From Paracidobacterium acidisoli (GTDB taxonomy: Bacteria > Acidobacteriota > Terriglobia > Terriglobales > Acidobacteriaceae): DNA of 64,000 bases. A program made the translations under genes and the position numbers. Positions within the stretch are counted from its first letter, which is position 1; each line of letters opens with the position of its first letter. The notes under the pieces were generated by a model. It saw nothing but the letters and a program-made list of their open reading frames with translations, was not told the origin of the DNA and did not search any database. Positions 28,587 through 37,297 of the stretch are shown in pieces. The stretch covers positions 531,026-595,025 of the forward strand of contig NZ_QVQT02000002.1 of assembly GCF_003428625.2 (NCBI RefSeq), read 5' to 3'.

Positions 28587-30788
28587 CTACAACTGAATGA
28601 CAGTGACACGGTCATTCAGCGTCACAACCTGGTTCGTCCCCTTGTCCATCGCCCGGATGGTCATCTTCTTTCCAGGGAATAGCCGGGTTCCTTCGGCGCA
28701 TTCGAGCGTCAGCTTTCGTGGGCCATCCTCCCAGATGCATTCAATCCGCATGAACTCGCCCTGCAGATAACGGAAGCTGATCCCATCATCCTCATACAAA
28801 CTGAACCGGCCATCCGTGCCCGGATAAATCCTAAGCGTAATCGGTTCCTCATCTGTGTCCGTGGCATATTGACGTACCGGCCCCATCGGCACAATGGATC
28901 CGGCTCGCAAATACAGAGGGATCGTCTCGATATCCACCTCACGCATCACGATTGCGCCACCCACTGTTCGTTCATTCTTCCAGAAGTCCCACCACGTCCC
29001 CACCGGAAGATATACCGTTCTCTGCGTCGCGCTCTGTTCAGTTACTGGAGCCACAAGAAAATGATCTCCCCAAAGATACTGGTCACCGATCGTCTCAGCC
29101 TTTGGGTCCTGCGGATAAGCGAGCCACAGCGCTCTCATCAGCGGCATTCCTGTTCCGTGCGCCTGATCCGCAGTCGAATAGAGATAAGGCAGCAGCTGAT
29201 AGCGTAGCTCCAGATATTTCCGGCAGATCTGTTCTACATGCGCATTATGCAGATCCTGAGGCGCAGGCCAGCTCCCTATCGCCCCGGCACCCTCCAGCGG
29301 TCCCGGAGTGCCCATGTCCCAACCCCACGGCAAACGCATCTTCCAGGCAACACCATGTGAGCGAAAGAGCGGACAAAACGCACTGAACTGAAACCATCGA
29401 AGATATAACTCCGGCGTCAGCTCCTTCGTTGGTATAAAGCCTCCGGTATCCGTTCCCCAGTATGGAATACCGCACAGCCCGATGTTGATTCCGACCGTGA
29501 CCTGCGCAGCCAGTGTCTTCCACCGTGCATCGATGTCGCCCGACCACAGCCATCCATATCGCTGCAATCCCGCATATCCGTTTCGGTGCAGTGCAAATGG
29601 CCGGCGCTCGGGATGTGCCTGTATCTGCCCTTCCCAGTACATCTCGTTACGCTCCAGTCGCGCATCTGGCGGAAGCAGGTCGCCTTCGTCAGGCCACCAG
29701 CCATCGACCCCAACCTCTTCCACCGGCATATGTTCGGCCCAGTAAGCAGCCGCATCGCCCGGAGCATGCGCTGCAGCGTTCGTATCCGTGATCTTTCCGT
29801 GCAGATCATACGGCGGCACCACGTGCAGCACGACTTTAAAGTGCTCCTCATGGAACTGCCGAAACATCTCTGCCGGATCAGGGAAAACATCGGCGTTGAA
29901 TGTGAATGAGCCGTGCCCTGTATTCCATCCCGAAGGGCAAAAGCCTGTTCCCAGATAGATCAGCGCATCGCATGGCAGCTTTTTTTCGCGGAATGTCTTC
30001 GCAATCCCCAGCACTTCGTCACGGCTCGCAAGGGTGCGGTGCGACTGCATGTACCCCAGCGACCACAACGGCGGTAAGTGAGGATATCCCGTCAGCTCCG
30101 CATATCCGCGTAACACCTCCGCCGGCGTTTCGCCCAAAACCACATACACATTGCGTGTGGATGTCGCGACCGGCGAACGCACCACACCTGTCTCACCTGT
30201 CAGATCGAATGTTCCCATCGGTTCTCCGACAAAGACACCCCATCCTTCAGGGCTGATCACCCATGGAATCGGCACACGCGAGCCGGCGGTGCGCAGTTCC
30301 GGCGTATCCTGGCCATTATGCATCCCGTCTTTCGTCCCGCGTCTGTCATATCCGATCAGGCCTTCACCCAGGCCGAAGACCGGCCGGGCACCCAGACGGA
30401 ATCGCACCGCTGTACTATCCGTGTCGAACTGAATCTCCTGGCGAACCTTCTGTTCCGCGTCCATCACGATGATTCGCAGCGGTTCCTCTTCTACGCGGAT
30501 GCTGTACCTGCCCCAGCGCACAGCGCCATCTGCATCTCCTGTGTGGAGCGTGACCTCATGAGGGCTTTCCAGCACACCCAGCTCCTGAGATGGAGGCGTC
30601 GCAACCGAAGGCGCAATGCTGATACGGAGTATTCCTGAGGTCATCGCGGTGAGGCTCAAATCCAGTTTGCCCGGTTTGCCTGTTTCTGCAATCAGCGAGG
30701 CTGCCTTCAGTTGCTTTTGGAACAATAGATGACCCAAACCGGCGCCTAATCCGCCCAGCATGGATCTGCGTGTTAATTCCGTTTTCAT
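28587..30788 (-). CDS. GH31 family glycosidase with Tat-like signal
   Basis: A 733-residue glycoside hydrolase family 31 protein (alpha-glucosidase/alpha-xylosidase group). The N-terminus TRRSMLGGLGAGLGHLLFQ looks like a twin-arginine signal, so export in folded form is likely. After a beta-sandwich domain, the barrel has LWSLGYMQSH, then VGVDGWWPDEGD with the probable nucleophile D367, and YGWLWSGDIDARW with the probable acid/base D418. IPYWGTDTGGF follows, and C-terminal beta domains complete the family length. Substrate linkage cannot be assigned. A LacI-family operator lies just upstream of its start (30806-30821), suggesting sugar-responsive repression. Confidence 0.9.
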   Translation of the reverse strand: MKTELTRRSMLGGLGAGLGHLLFQKQLKAASLIAETGKPGKLDLSLTAMTSGILRISIAPSVATPPSQELGVLESPHEVTLHTGDADGAVRWGRYSIRVEEEPLRIIVMDAEQKVRQEIQFDTDSTAVRFRLGARPVFGLGEGLIGYDRRGTKDGMHNGQDTPELRTAGSRVPIPWVISPEGWGVFVGEPMGTFDLTGETGVVRSPVATSTRNVYVVLGETPAEVLRGYAELTGYPHLPPLWSLGYMQSHRTLASRDEVLGIAKTFREKKLPCDALIYLGTGFCPSGWNTGHGSFTFNADVFPDPAEMFRQFHEEHFKVVLHVVPPYDLHGKITDTNAAAHAPGDAAAYWAEHMPVEEVGVDGWWPDEGDLLPPDARLERNEMYWEGQIQAHPERRPFALHRNGYAGLQRYGWLWSGDIDARWKTLAAQVTVGINIGLCGIPYWGTDTGGFIPTKELTPELYLRWFQFSAFCPLFRSHGVAWKMRLPWGWDMGTPGPLEGAGAIGSWPAPQDLHNAHVEQICRKYLELRYQLLPYLYSTADQAHGTGMPLMRALWLAYPQDPKAETIGDQYLWGDHFLVAPVTEQSATQRTVYLPVGTWWDFWKNERTVGGAIVMREVDIETIPLYLRAGSIVPMGPVRQYATDTDEEPITLRIYPGTDGRFSLYEDDGISFRYLQGEFMRIECIWEDGPRKLTLECAEGTRLFPGKKMTIRAMDKGTNQVVTLNDRVTVIQL

Positions 30789-30805
30789 CGCTCTTCATTC
30801 CCCGG

Positions 30806-30869
30806 AAGCAAACGTTTACTTTCACTGCAAAACAAAGTTACCGGTACCGACAAACAAACGTATCCGTTT
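30806..30869. promoter_or_regulatory. LacI-family operator pair in the GH31/PagL-like divergent region
   Basis: AAGCAAACGTTTACTT at 30806-30821 contains the AAACGTTT core with central CG typical of LacI/GalR-family operators, about 20 bp upstream of the GH31 start. A second inverted repeat, AAACG-TATC-CGTTT, lies at 30856-30869. No LacI-type regulator gene is in the window. The remaining part of the 331-bp gap to the gene at 31120 contains nothing further that I can name. Confidence 0.5.
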
Positions 30870-31119
30870 TGCACGAAGGATCGGCTGGCAGGTCTGTATT
30901 ATGCCCTGCAACCGCAGGCTATCACGCTCTCGGCATCATCACGACAAATCAGCGCCGCTGAGATCCATACCGGAGGCGCATAAAGCAACGGGAGGAAGCT
31001 CTTTTATCGCACCAATTGCCGGCGTGTACCTCTTTGCAAAAATGTGTACTCGTTTATTACCAGGCCATGTATGATGCGGAGTCCAGCGGGCCCTGCACTT
31101 TCTTTGGATTCAGGTGTCC

Positions 31120-31827
31120 ATGAAGAGACCGATGCTCTGTCTCCCTGTGCTTCTTCTGATCCATACACTTCCTGTGCCTGCTCAGTCTCCTGCCTCGCCC
31201 TCAGACGCACTCTTCCAGAAGAGCATAAACCCTGACTTCAACCGGCAGATCTACTATCGAAACAAGATTGAGCTTTCGCTCGAAAACGGATGGCTGCCGA
31301 ACAATATTCCCTTTGTCTTCGATTTTCTCGTTCATAGCCCCTATACCACCTGGCCACTCCACTACACCCTTGTGCCGAATATCGCTTCCATTCGCTGGCA
31401 GGTGGATAACATCAACGGCCCTGGTCCACTGCGTGGTAACACCGATCTCACCTTCAGCGGCTCCTATACTGCGATTCCACGTGGTCCGGAGACTCGTTAC
31501 TTCGCCTTCGACTTCGGCATACGCCGAAATCTTGTCCAGCCTCGGTGGAGAATCGTGCCTTACTTTGAAGCACGGGGCGGAGCAGGCAACATCAATGCCA
31601 AAGGCCCTGACGGCGTTCTTTACGCACAGGGACAGGATCTGACCTTCACCCTTATGATGGGTTCCGGCGCACGCTATAACTTCAATCCGAAATACAGCAT
31701 CGCCGCCGGCATGACTTACATGCATGTCTCAAATTTCTATCTCTCCGAACCACGGTATGAAGATTTCGGGATCAACGTCTACGGCCCCATCGTTGGCATC
31801 AACATGCGCCTCGGCAAACCAAGATAA
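31120..31827 (+). CDS. PagL-like lipid A deacylase (acyloxyacyl hydrolase family)
   Basis: A 235-residue outer-membrane beta-barrel with a signal peptide (MKRPMLCLPVLLLIHTLPVPAQ). I start it at the ATG at 31120, 5 nt after AGG; an in-frame GTG at 31114 is possible. Alternating hydrophobic strands run through the protein, for example YFAFDFGIRRNLVQPRWRIV. The C-terminal GMTYMHVSNFYLSEPRYED fits the PagL catalytic region, with His and Ser two residues apart and a Glu 10-12 residues later, followed by the final strand YGPIVGINMRLG. The family removes an ester-linked acyl chain from lipid A in the outer membrane. The spacing of the Glu differs slightly from Pseudomonas PagL as I recall it. Confidence 0.75.
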   Translation: MKRPMLCLPVLLLIHTLPVPAQSPASPSDALFQKSINPDFNRQIYYRNKIELSLENGWLPNNIPFVFDFLVHSPYTTWPLHYTLVPNIASIRWQVDNINGPGPLRGNTDLTFSGSYTAIPRGPETRYFAFDFGIRRNLVQPRWRIVPYFEARGGAGNINAKGPDGVLYAQGQDLTFTLMMGSGARYNFNPKYSIAAGMTYMHVSNFYLSEPRYEDFGINVYGPIVGINMRLGKPR

Positions 31828-32008
31828 GCACCCTCAGAAGTGGCATTTCATGCTTCAGGCGCATTTCCGAATAAGCACGAGGCTGTATTACCGGTATCAT
31901 TTCTGCGCACAACATCGATATATGGCCATTGCAAACGATGCTTAGCCAGTTCAGATTGTTATATATCTTTGTAAGTTTTCAGGCCTGCGCAAGGCAAAGG
32001 AGCAGAAG

Positions 32009-33004
32009 TTGTTTCAACCGCAGACATATTCGATCGCGTTCTCTTTCATGGTAATTACCATGTTCTGCTGGGGATCATGGGCCAACACCATCAAGGTATG
32101 TCAGGGATACCGCTTCCAGCTCTTCTACTGGGATTACGTGATCGGTCTGCTGGCTGGCTCCATCGCATGGGGAATCACGTTAGGCAGTATGGGCGCATCC
32201 GGCAGGCCGTTCTTTGCTGATATTGCTCATGCCGACACGTCTCACATTCTCTTCGCGGTCGCCGGCGGCGTTGATTTCAATATCGCCAATCTGCTGCTGG
32301 TTGCAGCCATCGACATTGCCGGACTCGCAGTGGCCTTCCCTGTCGGCATCGGACTCGCGCTGATCGTCGGCGCGGTCAGCAGCTATGTCATCTCTCCTGC
32401 AGGCAATCCTCTGTTGCTCTTCGGCGGTATCGCGCTGGTGACCATCGCCATCATCTTTGATGCGATCGCTTACCGTCTGCGCGAGACCGGTCCGCGAACG
32501 CTCAGCACCCGCGGCGTTGTCATCAGCCTCGTGGCCGGCCTTCTGATGGGAACCTTCTATCCCATCGTCTCAAAGGGCATGACCGGTGAAGGAGCTCCGG
32601 GGCCTTACGCCGCCACACTGTTTTTTTCCATCGGCGTGGCTCTCTGTGCCCTTCCGTTCAATTACCTGTTGATGCGCCGCCCTCTCGATGGCAGTGCCCA
32701 GGTGGCGATGAGCGGCTTCCGGAGAGCACGCGGCTCGTGGCACATGTGGGGCATTCTGGGCGGTGCGATCTGGTGCACGGGAGCGGTACTCAACTTTGTC
32801 GCGTCACGAGCCAATATCGTGGGACCAGCCGTCTCCTACTCGATTGGTCAGGGAGCAACGATGATCTCCGCGGCCTGGGGCGTCTTTATCTGGCACGAGT
32901 TCGCGGCTGCTCCCGCGCGGTCGCGAAAGTTTTTATTCTGGATGTTCGTTTTCTTTCTTTGTGGTCTGGGAGCGGTAGCTCTCGCTCCCATAGTTGGCAG
33001 GTAA
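32009..33004 (+). CDS. GRP/DMT-superfamily sugar permease
   Basis: A 331-residue integral membrane protein with about ten hydrophobic helices, beginning YSIAFSFMVITMFCWGSWAN. This is the signature start of glucose/ribose porter (GRP) family proteins in the drug/metabolite superfamily, which also includes the rhamnose-proton symporter. The start is TTG at 32009, supported by AAAGGAG at 31996-32002 six nt upstream; no ATG fits. Ribokinase follows after 30 bp, so the pair probably imports and phosphorylates a pentose such as ribose. The substrate is inferred from the neighbour only. The 181-bp gap upstream shows no gene. Confidence 0.82.
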   Translation: MFQPQTYSIAFSFMVITMFCWGSWANTIKVCQGYRFQLFYWDYVIGLLAGSIAWGITLGSMGASGRPFFADIAHADTSHILFAVAGGVDFNIANLLLVAAIDIAGLAVAFPVGIGLALIVGAVSSYVISPAGNPLLLFGGIALVTIAIIFDAIAYRLRETGPRTLSTRGVVISLVAGLLMGTFYPIVSKGMTGEGAPGPYAATLFFSIGVALCALPFNYLLMRRPLDGSAQVAMSGFRRARGSWHMWGILGGAIWCTGAVLNFVASRANIVGPAVSYSIGQGATMISAAWGVFIWHEFAAAPARSRKFLFWMFVFFLCGLGAVALAPIVGR

Positions 33005-33034
33005 GCGATCGCGTTCAGATCTGAAGGAGAAGCT

Positions 33035-33976
33035 ATGCAGGCTGGAAAAAAACCAGTCGTGGTGGTTGGCAGTATCAATATCGATCTCGTCGTCCGTGCA
33101 GAAAGGATTCCGGTGGAAGGTGAGACGGTACAGGGCCGTGATTTTCAAATTCATCCTGGCGGAAAGGGCGCGAATCAGGCCGTAGCCGTGGGCCGCCTCG
33201 GCTATCCGGTAGCCATGATCGGCCGCATCGGCGACGACGCGTTCGGGGAGCAGCTCCGCGAGCATCTTGCAGGTGCGGGCGTGGATATTTCTGCCGTAGC
33301 CGTATCACCTGGAACCTCCGGTGTTGCCGTGATCGTGGTTTCCGACAATGGCGAGAACAGCATTGTCATCACTCCCGGGGCGAATGCGCATGTCTCCACC
33401 ACGGACATTGACGCTAACCTTGAGCTCATCCGCTCCGCAGGGGTTGTGCTCGCCCAGCTTGAGATCCCCATTCTTACAGTGCTGCACCTGGCGCGCATCT
33501 GCGCACGCGAAAAGGTGCCGCTCATTCTCGATCCCGCGCCGGCGCAGGAGCTTCCTGCAGAGCTGTTTGAAATCGTCGAATGGTTCACCCCAAACGAAAC
33601 AGAAGCCGCCTTCTTCACCGGCAATGCCGATGCCGAAAGCTCATCCACGATGGCGCAGTTCCTGATGGGCAAGGGCATCAAAGGCGTTCTGCTCAAGCTG
33701 GGATCGCGCGGCGTCTATATCGCCACGCGTGCGCACGTAGCGGAGCAGCTACCTCCATTTGCAGTGAAGGCCGTCGACACCACCGCAGCCGGAGATGCCT
33801 TCAACGGCGCATTCGCTACCGGACTGATGATGAATCTCACTCCTGTGGAGAGCGCGCGTTTCGCAGCAGCCGCGGCTGCAGTTTCCGTTACCAGGCCCGG
33901 AGCGCAGCCATCCATGCCGTCGATCGCAGAGGTAGAGCAGATGCTGCACAGTGCAACCGGCAGCAGCGATTCATAG
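33035..33976 (+). CDS. rbsK: Ribokinase
   Basis: A 313-residue PfkB-family sugar kinase with ATP-dependent 5-phosphorylation of D-ribose as the expected reaction in the cytoplasm. N-terminal VVVVGSINIDLVVRAERIP and the substrate loop HPGGKGANQAVAVGRLG are classic ribokinase motifs. NPNET-type sequence appears as FTPNETEAA, and the anion hole and catalytic base lie in DTTAAGDAFNGAF (D254). An AAGGAG ribosome site precedes the ATG. It is downstream of a GRP-family permease gene in the same direction and probably shares its transcript. Length is normal for the family. Confidence 0.93.
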   Translation: MQAGKKPVVVVGSINIDLVVRAERIPVEGETVQGRDFQIHPGGKGANQAVAVGRLGYPVAMIGRIGDDAFGEQLREHLAGAGVDISAVAVSPGTSGVAVIVVSDNGENSIVITPGANAHVSTTDIDANLELIRSAGVVLAQLEIPILTVLHLARICAREKVPLILDPAPAQELPAELFEIVEWFTPNETEAAFFTGNADAESSSTMAQFLMGKGIKGVLLKLGSRGVYIATRAHVAEQLPPFAVKAVDTTAAGDAFNGAFATGLMMNLTPVESARFAAAAAAVSVTRPGAQPSMPSIAEVEQMLHSATGSSDS

Positions 33977-34093
33977 AAATCTTTTGACCAGCGCCGAGAG
34001 CACGCATCAGGAATGGCTGAAAGCCGTGAGCTCCTGGCGAAACAATCGGCGGAATCGCGCCGGCGATGAAAGGGGTCGCGTGATTGACCCGTT

Positions 34094-34624
34094 CTAAGCA
34101 GCCGCCACATCGCCAGTAAGGGCTTGAGCCGCCCCAGGCCGGGGACGCACCAGCCAGTAGAGCGCGACCACGTGCGTGATCATCAGGAAAGGCACATAAA
34201 TGACCGGAATTACATAAGCAGCGCCGAGCTGCCCCGCCACTGCCGGAAGGCCGGCCTGAATGGCGTGGTAGTAATCGACGAGGATGTCTGTTGCCCCCAC
34301 GAAATTAAAAGCAACAACGAAAGTCCAGAAGAGCGGACGTATTCTTGCCGTAAGAAGCGCCAGGATAGCCAGCACTCCGGCTGCAAAATCCCCATAAGCG
34401 GCAAACGTGGCGAAGCCGGCAGGCAGACTGGGACCGACGACACCCGGCAGGATAAAGACGAGTCCGAAGAATCGGAAGCTGTGCAGAGTGGCAATAGCGC
34501 GGTGCGCTTCGAATCGGTCCATCGATCTGAGCCTGGGCAAAACGTATGCACAGAAGCAAAGCAGACATACGACATAGCCCAGAACAAGCTGCATTGGGAA
34601 GAGTATTTCCGGCGACATCGACAT
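34094..34624 (-). CDS. Small integral membrane protein of unknown function
   Basis: A 176-residue protein with four to five hydrophobic helices (about 6-30, 44-66, 74-93, 97-118 and 130-158). The loop after the first helix carries RLRSMDRFEAHRAIATLHSFRFFG. I do not recognise a named family. The ATG at 34624 has GGAGG 5 nt upstream. It is divergent from a TetR-family gene, and the large palindrome at 34637-34664 overlaps its promoter area, so it is the most likely target of that repressor. A role in efflux or membrane stress would be a guess. Confidence 0.7.
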   Translation of the reverse strand: MSMSPEILFPMQLVLGYVVCLLCFCAYVLPRLRSMDRFEAHRAIATLHSFRFFGLVFILPGVVGPSLPAGFATFAAYGDFAAGVLAILALLTARIRPLFWTFVVAFNFVGATDILVDYYHAIQAGLPAVAGQLGAAYVIPVIYVPFLMITHVVALYWLVRPRPGAAQALTGDVAAA

Positions 34625-34636
34625 ACAGACCTCCGG

Positions 34637-34664
34637 CTATAGGATTATGCATATAATCCTATAG
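34637..34664. promoter_or_regulatory. TetR-type operator 1 (28-bp palindrome)
   Basis: CTATAGGATTAT (34637-34648) and ATAATCCTATAG (34653-34664) are perfect 12-bp inverted arms separated by GCAT. The element lies between the divergent membrane protein and TetR genes, 12 bp upstream of the membrane protein start codon. A TetR dimer or pair of dimers would fit. The TAGGATTAT half is echoed in the second site at 34704-34725. Confidence 0.75.
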
Positions 34665-34703
34665 GTTCAGGTTTTTTTTGAGCCATGGTGGCCGGTTGGT
34701 CCG

Positions 34704-34729
34704 TAGGATGATCGCCAGCATCCTATAAT
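34704..34729 (+). promoter_or_regulatory. TetR-type operator 2 overlapping the regulator's -10 element
   Basis: TAGGATG (34704-34710) and CATCCTA (34719-34725) form a 7-bp inverted repeat that shares the TAGGAT half-site with operator 1. The right arm runs into TATAAT (34724-34729), a consensus -10 only five bases before the ATG at 34735. No Shine-Dalgarno is present. If used, this promoter would give a leaderless tetR mRNA with autorepression. The -35 is not clear. Confidence 0.6.
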
Positions 34730-34734
34730 GTGCC

Positions 34735-35310
34735 ATGCGCTACCGGCCCGAACATAAAGACGAGGTCCGCCAGAAGATTGTGAAAGATGCCTCGCGGCGC
34801 GTTCGCGCCGAAGGCTTAACAGGAGCCTCCGTATCGGCCGTAATGCGCGATGCCGGACTGACACACGGAGGCTTTTACAAACACTTCGGGAGTAAGGACG
34901 AGCTGCTCGTAGAGTCGCTGAGTGACGGCTTCCAGGAGATCGCGGACCGCCTGACCCAGGCCGGAAATAGCTCCCGCCCGGAAACTGCGTGGAAAGCAAT
35001 CGTAAAGACCTACCTCAGCCTGGAACACTGCGACCACATCGAGTGTGCGTGCCCTTTGGTGGCCCTTGCGCCTGAGTTGTCACGGGCAGATAAGACGATG
35101 AAGCGCCGGATCTTCATAGAGTTGGCGAAATACAGGGAACAGATGCTCCCGTTCATGCCCGGACGAAGAATAGCTGACAGAGAGCGCGCTTTCTTCGCAA
35201 TCTTTTCAACCATGATCGGAACAATTGAAATCGCCCGCCTGCTGCCGGAAGCAGCCATGCGAGAAAAAGTGCTGACGGCCGCGAGAGACTTTCTCCTGAG
35301 CAGCTTCTGA
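34735..35310 (+). CDS. TetR/AcrR-family transcriptional regulator
   Basis: A 191-residue regulator. The N-terminal helix-turn-helix (about 10-60) reads KIVKDASRRVRAEG, TGASVSAVMRDAGLTHGGFY and KHFGSKDELLVESL, typical of the family. The C-terminal ligand domain includes ECACPLVALAPELS with two Cys and a helical end. The domain pattern is close to regulators of the NemR/AcrR-like type where thiol-reactive compounds can be sensed, but this is only a possibility. Two related palindromes in the 110-bp gap to the divergent membrane protein gene are its probable operators. Confidence 0.9.
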   Translation: MRYRPEHKDEVRQKIVKDASRRVRAEGLTGASVSAVMRDAGLTHGGFYKHFGSKDELLVESLSDGFQEIADRLTQAGNSSRPETAWKAIVKTYLSLEHCDHIECACPLVALAPELSRADKTMKRRIFIELAKYREQMLPFMPGRRIADRERAFFAIFSTMIGTIEIARLLPEAAMREKVLTAARDFLLSSF

Positions 35311-35361
35311 TTTACTCCGCGCTTCCAACCCCGCATCAATTCACTCTGAGGCTTCGCTAAA

Positions 35362-37119
35362 GTGCCGAATGATCCATTTGTCCTCTATATGGACAGGACC
35401 AAAACGGTATATGACAGAGAGGGGGTTCAGGTATTGAACAGACACAGGGTGTTGCTCGTACTGGTTGCTTTCCTTGCTTTTGGACAAAACGCCGCATTCG
35501 GGCAGGCACACGATGCTCATGCGGAGCTTCCTCACCTGGATAGGCGTGGCAATGCGCGCCAGCTCATCGTGGATGGCGAGCCATTCCTGGTGCTTGGAGG
35601 AGAGCTGCATAATTCCAGCTCCTCCAGCGTTGAGTACATGAACGCCGTCTGGCCGCGGCTCGCCGCAATGCACCTCAATACGGTATTAACGCCCGTCGCC
35701 TGGGAGACGATTGAGCCGGAAGAGGGAAAGTTTGATTTCGCCTCTGTGGATGGGCTCCTTGATGGGGCCCGCGCAAATAATCTCAGGATCATCTTTCTGT
35801 GGTTCGGCGCATGGAAGAACACCTACTCCAGCTATGTGCCGGCATGGGTCAAAACAAATACAGAGCGCTTCCCTCGCGTCCAGACGAGCGACGGCCGTGA
35901 TACAGAACGCCTTTCGCCTTTCAGCACAACCGTTCGCGATGCCGATGCACACGCCTTCGCCCAGCTCATGCGGCACCTGCGCACGGCAGATGGTGAGAAG
36001 CACACCGTTCTGATGGTGCAGGTGGAAAACGAAGTGGGCGTTATCCCGGAGTCGCGGGACCATTCTGCAGTGGCTGACTCTGCCTTCGCTGCCCAGGTGC
36101 CTGCGGCACTTACCGGCTTTCTTCAAAGCCATCGAGCGGTCCTGAACCCGGAGCTGCGCGCTGCCTGGGAGTCAGCCGGCGGAAAAGCAAAAGGAACATG
36201 GCAGGAAGTTTTCGGAAACACTTCTCTGACCGACGACCTCTTTATGGCATGGTATTACGCCACTTACATCGGGCACATAGCTGCGGCGGGTAAGGCCGAA
36301 TACCCTCTTCCCATGTTCGTAAACGCCGCATTGATACGGCCGAATTATGAGCCCGGGCAATACAACAGTGGCGGCCCTCTGCCACACTCGATCGATATCT
36401 GGCATGCTGCAGCGCCATCGCTGGATATTCTCTCTCCCGATATCTACTTCAATGAATTTGGGCAGTGGGCCGGCTGGTATGCGCGTCCTGATAATCCACT
36501 CTTCATTCCTGAGACGCAGTCCGGTCCGACCGGCGCGGCGAACGCGCTTTATGCTTTCGGCCGCCTGTCCGCCATTGGCTTTTCTCCATTTGGTATAGAT
36601 GATCAGGGGAATGCTCCACTCGATCTCGCCGGCATAACAAACCCGGCAGTGCATGTGGACAGCAGTGCTCTGAGTCATGTGTATGCCAGCCTGTCCCGGC
36701 TTGCTCCAACGATCCTGAAGAAACAGGAAACCGGGGAGCTTACGGCCGCGCTTATCGAAGGAGATGCGCAACGCGCTGCAAGAGTATCGGTTGGCGACTA
36801 CATCGCCACGATCACAAGGGCTGGAAGCGAGCCGGGCGCACAAAGCCGAATCGGCGCTATGTTCATTGAAACCAGCCCGAACGAATTCCTGGTCGTTGGA
36901 TGCTGCGGCAACGCCCAGATAATTTTTTCGACGGATAAACCAGGTCCGCCTCTCGTTGGAATTGAAAGCATCGACGAAGAGTTTTTCGAAAACGGAACCT
37001 GGGTTCCCCGAAGGCGGCTGAATGGCGATGAAAGCTCTCAGGGGCAGGCATTACGGCTCTACGATACCGACGCAGCCCAGGGACGAATCTACAGGGTGCG
37101 CCTTTACCGGTACCGCTAA
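35362..37119 (+). CDS. Secreted GH35-like glycosidase (beta-galactosidase-related)
   Basis: A protein of up to 585 residues with a TIM-barrel related to GH35/GH42 beta-galactosidases and the associated DUF5597 group. It opens with QLIVDGEPFLVLGGELHNSS. MHLNTVLTPVAWETIEPEEG follows, then VLMVQVENEVGV with the probable acid/base Glu, and PLFIPETQSG with the probable nucleophile Glu. The export signal NRHRVLLVLVAFLAFGQNAAFGQ begins about 26 residues in. The true start may therefore be the TTG at 35434 or the ATG at 35389 rather than the GTG at 35362. Expected to remove terminal beta-linked sugars in the periplasm. No neighbouring gene clearly shares its pathway. Confidence 0.82.
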   Translation: MPNDPFVLYMDRTKTVYDREGVQVLNRHRVLLVLVAFLAFGQNAAFGQAHDAHAELPHLDRRGNARQLIVDGEPFLVLGGELHNSSSSSVEYMNAVWPRLAAMHLNTVLTPVAWETIEPEEGKFDFASVDGLLDGARANNLRIIFLWFGAWKNTYSSYVPAWVKTNTERFPRVQTSDGRDTERLSPFSTTVRDADAHAFAQLMRHLRTADGEKHTVLMVQVENEVGVIPESRDHSAVADSAFAAQVPAALTGFLQSHRAVLNPELRAAWESAGGKAKGTWQEVFGNTSLTDDLFMAWYYATYIGHIAAAGKAEYPLPMFVNAALIRPNYEPGQYNSGGPLPHSIDIWHAAAPSLDILSPDIYFNEFGQWAGWYARPDNPLFIPETQSGPTGAANALYAFGRLSAIGFSPFGIDDQGNAPLDLAGITNPAVHVDSSALSHVYASLSRLAPTILKKQETGELTAALIEGDAQRAARVSVGDYIATITRAGSEPGAQSRIGAMFIETSPNEFLVVGCCGNAQIIFSTDKPGPPLVGIESIDEEFFENGTWVPRRRLNGDESSQGQALRLYDTDAAQGRIYRVRLYRYR

Positions 37120-37297
37120 GTCCGAAGTGAATGCGCTCTTTTCCGGTTGTGCGCTTGAGTGTATTCATTGCCACTCACGAGGATTTCTTTGACCAGTCGA
37201 AGGCTGCGGATGGGCTTCGGATCTATTTCGCGACATCTTCGGAAGTGATACATTACCTGTCCGAAGTGTAATTGGGGTCGCGAGTCTTCCACCAGGC

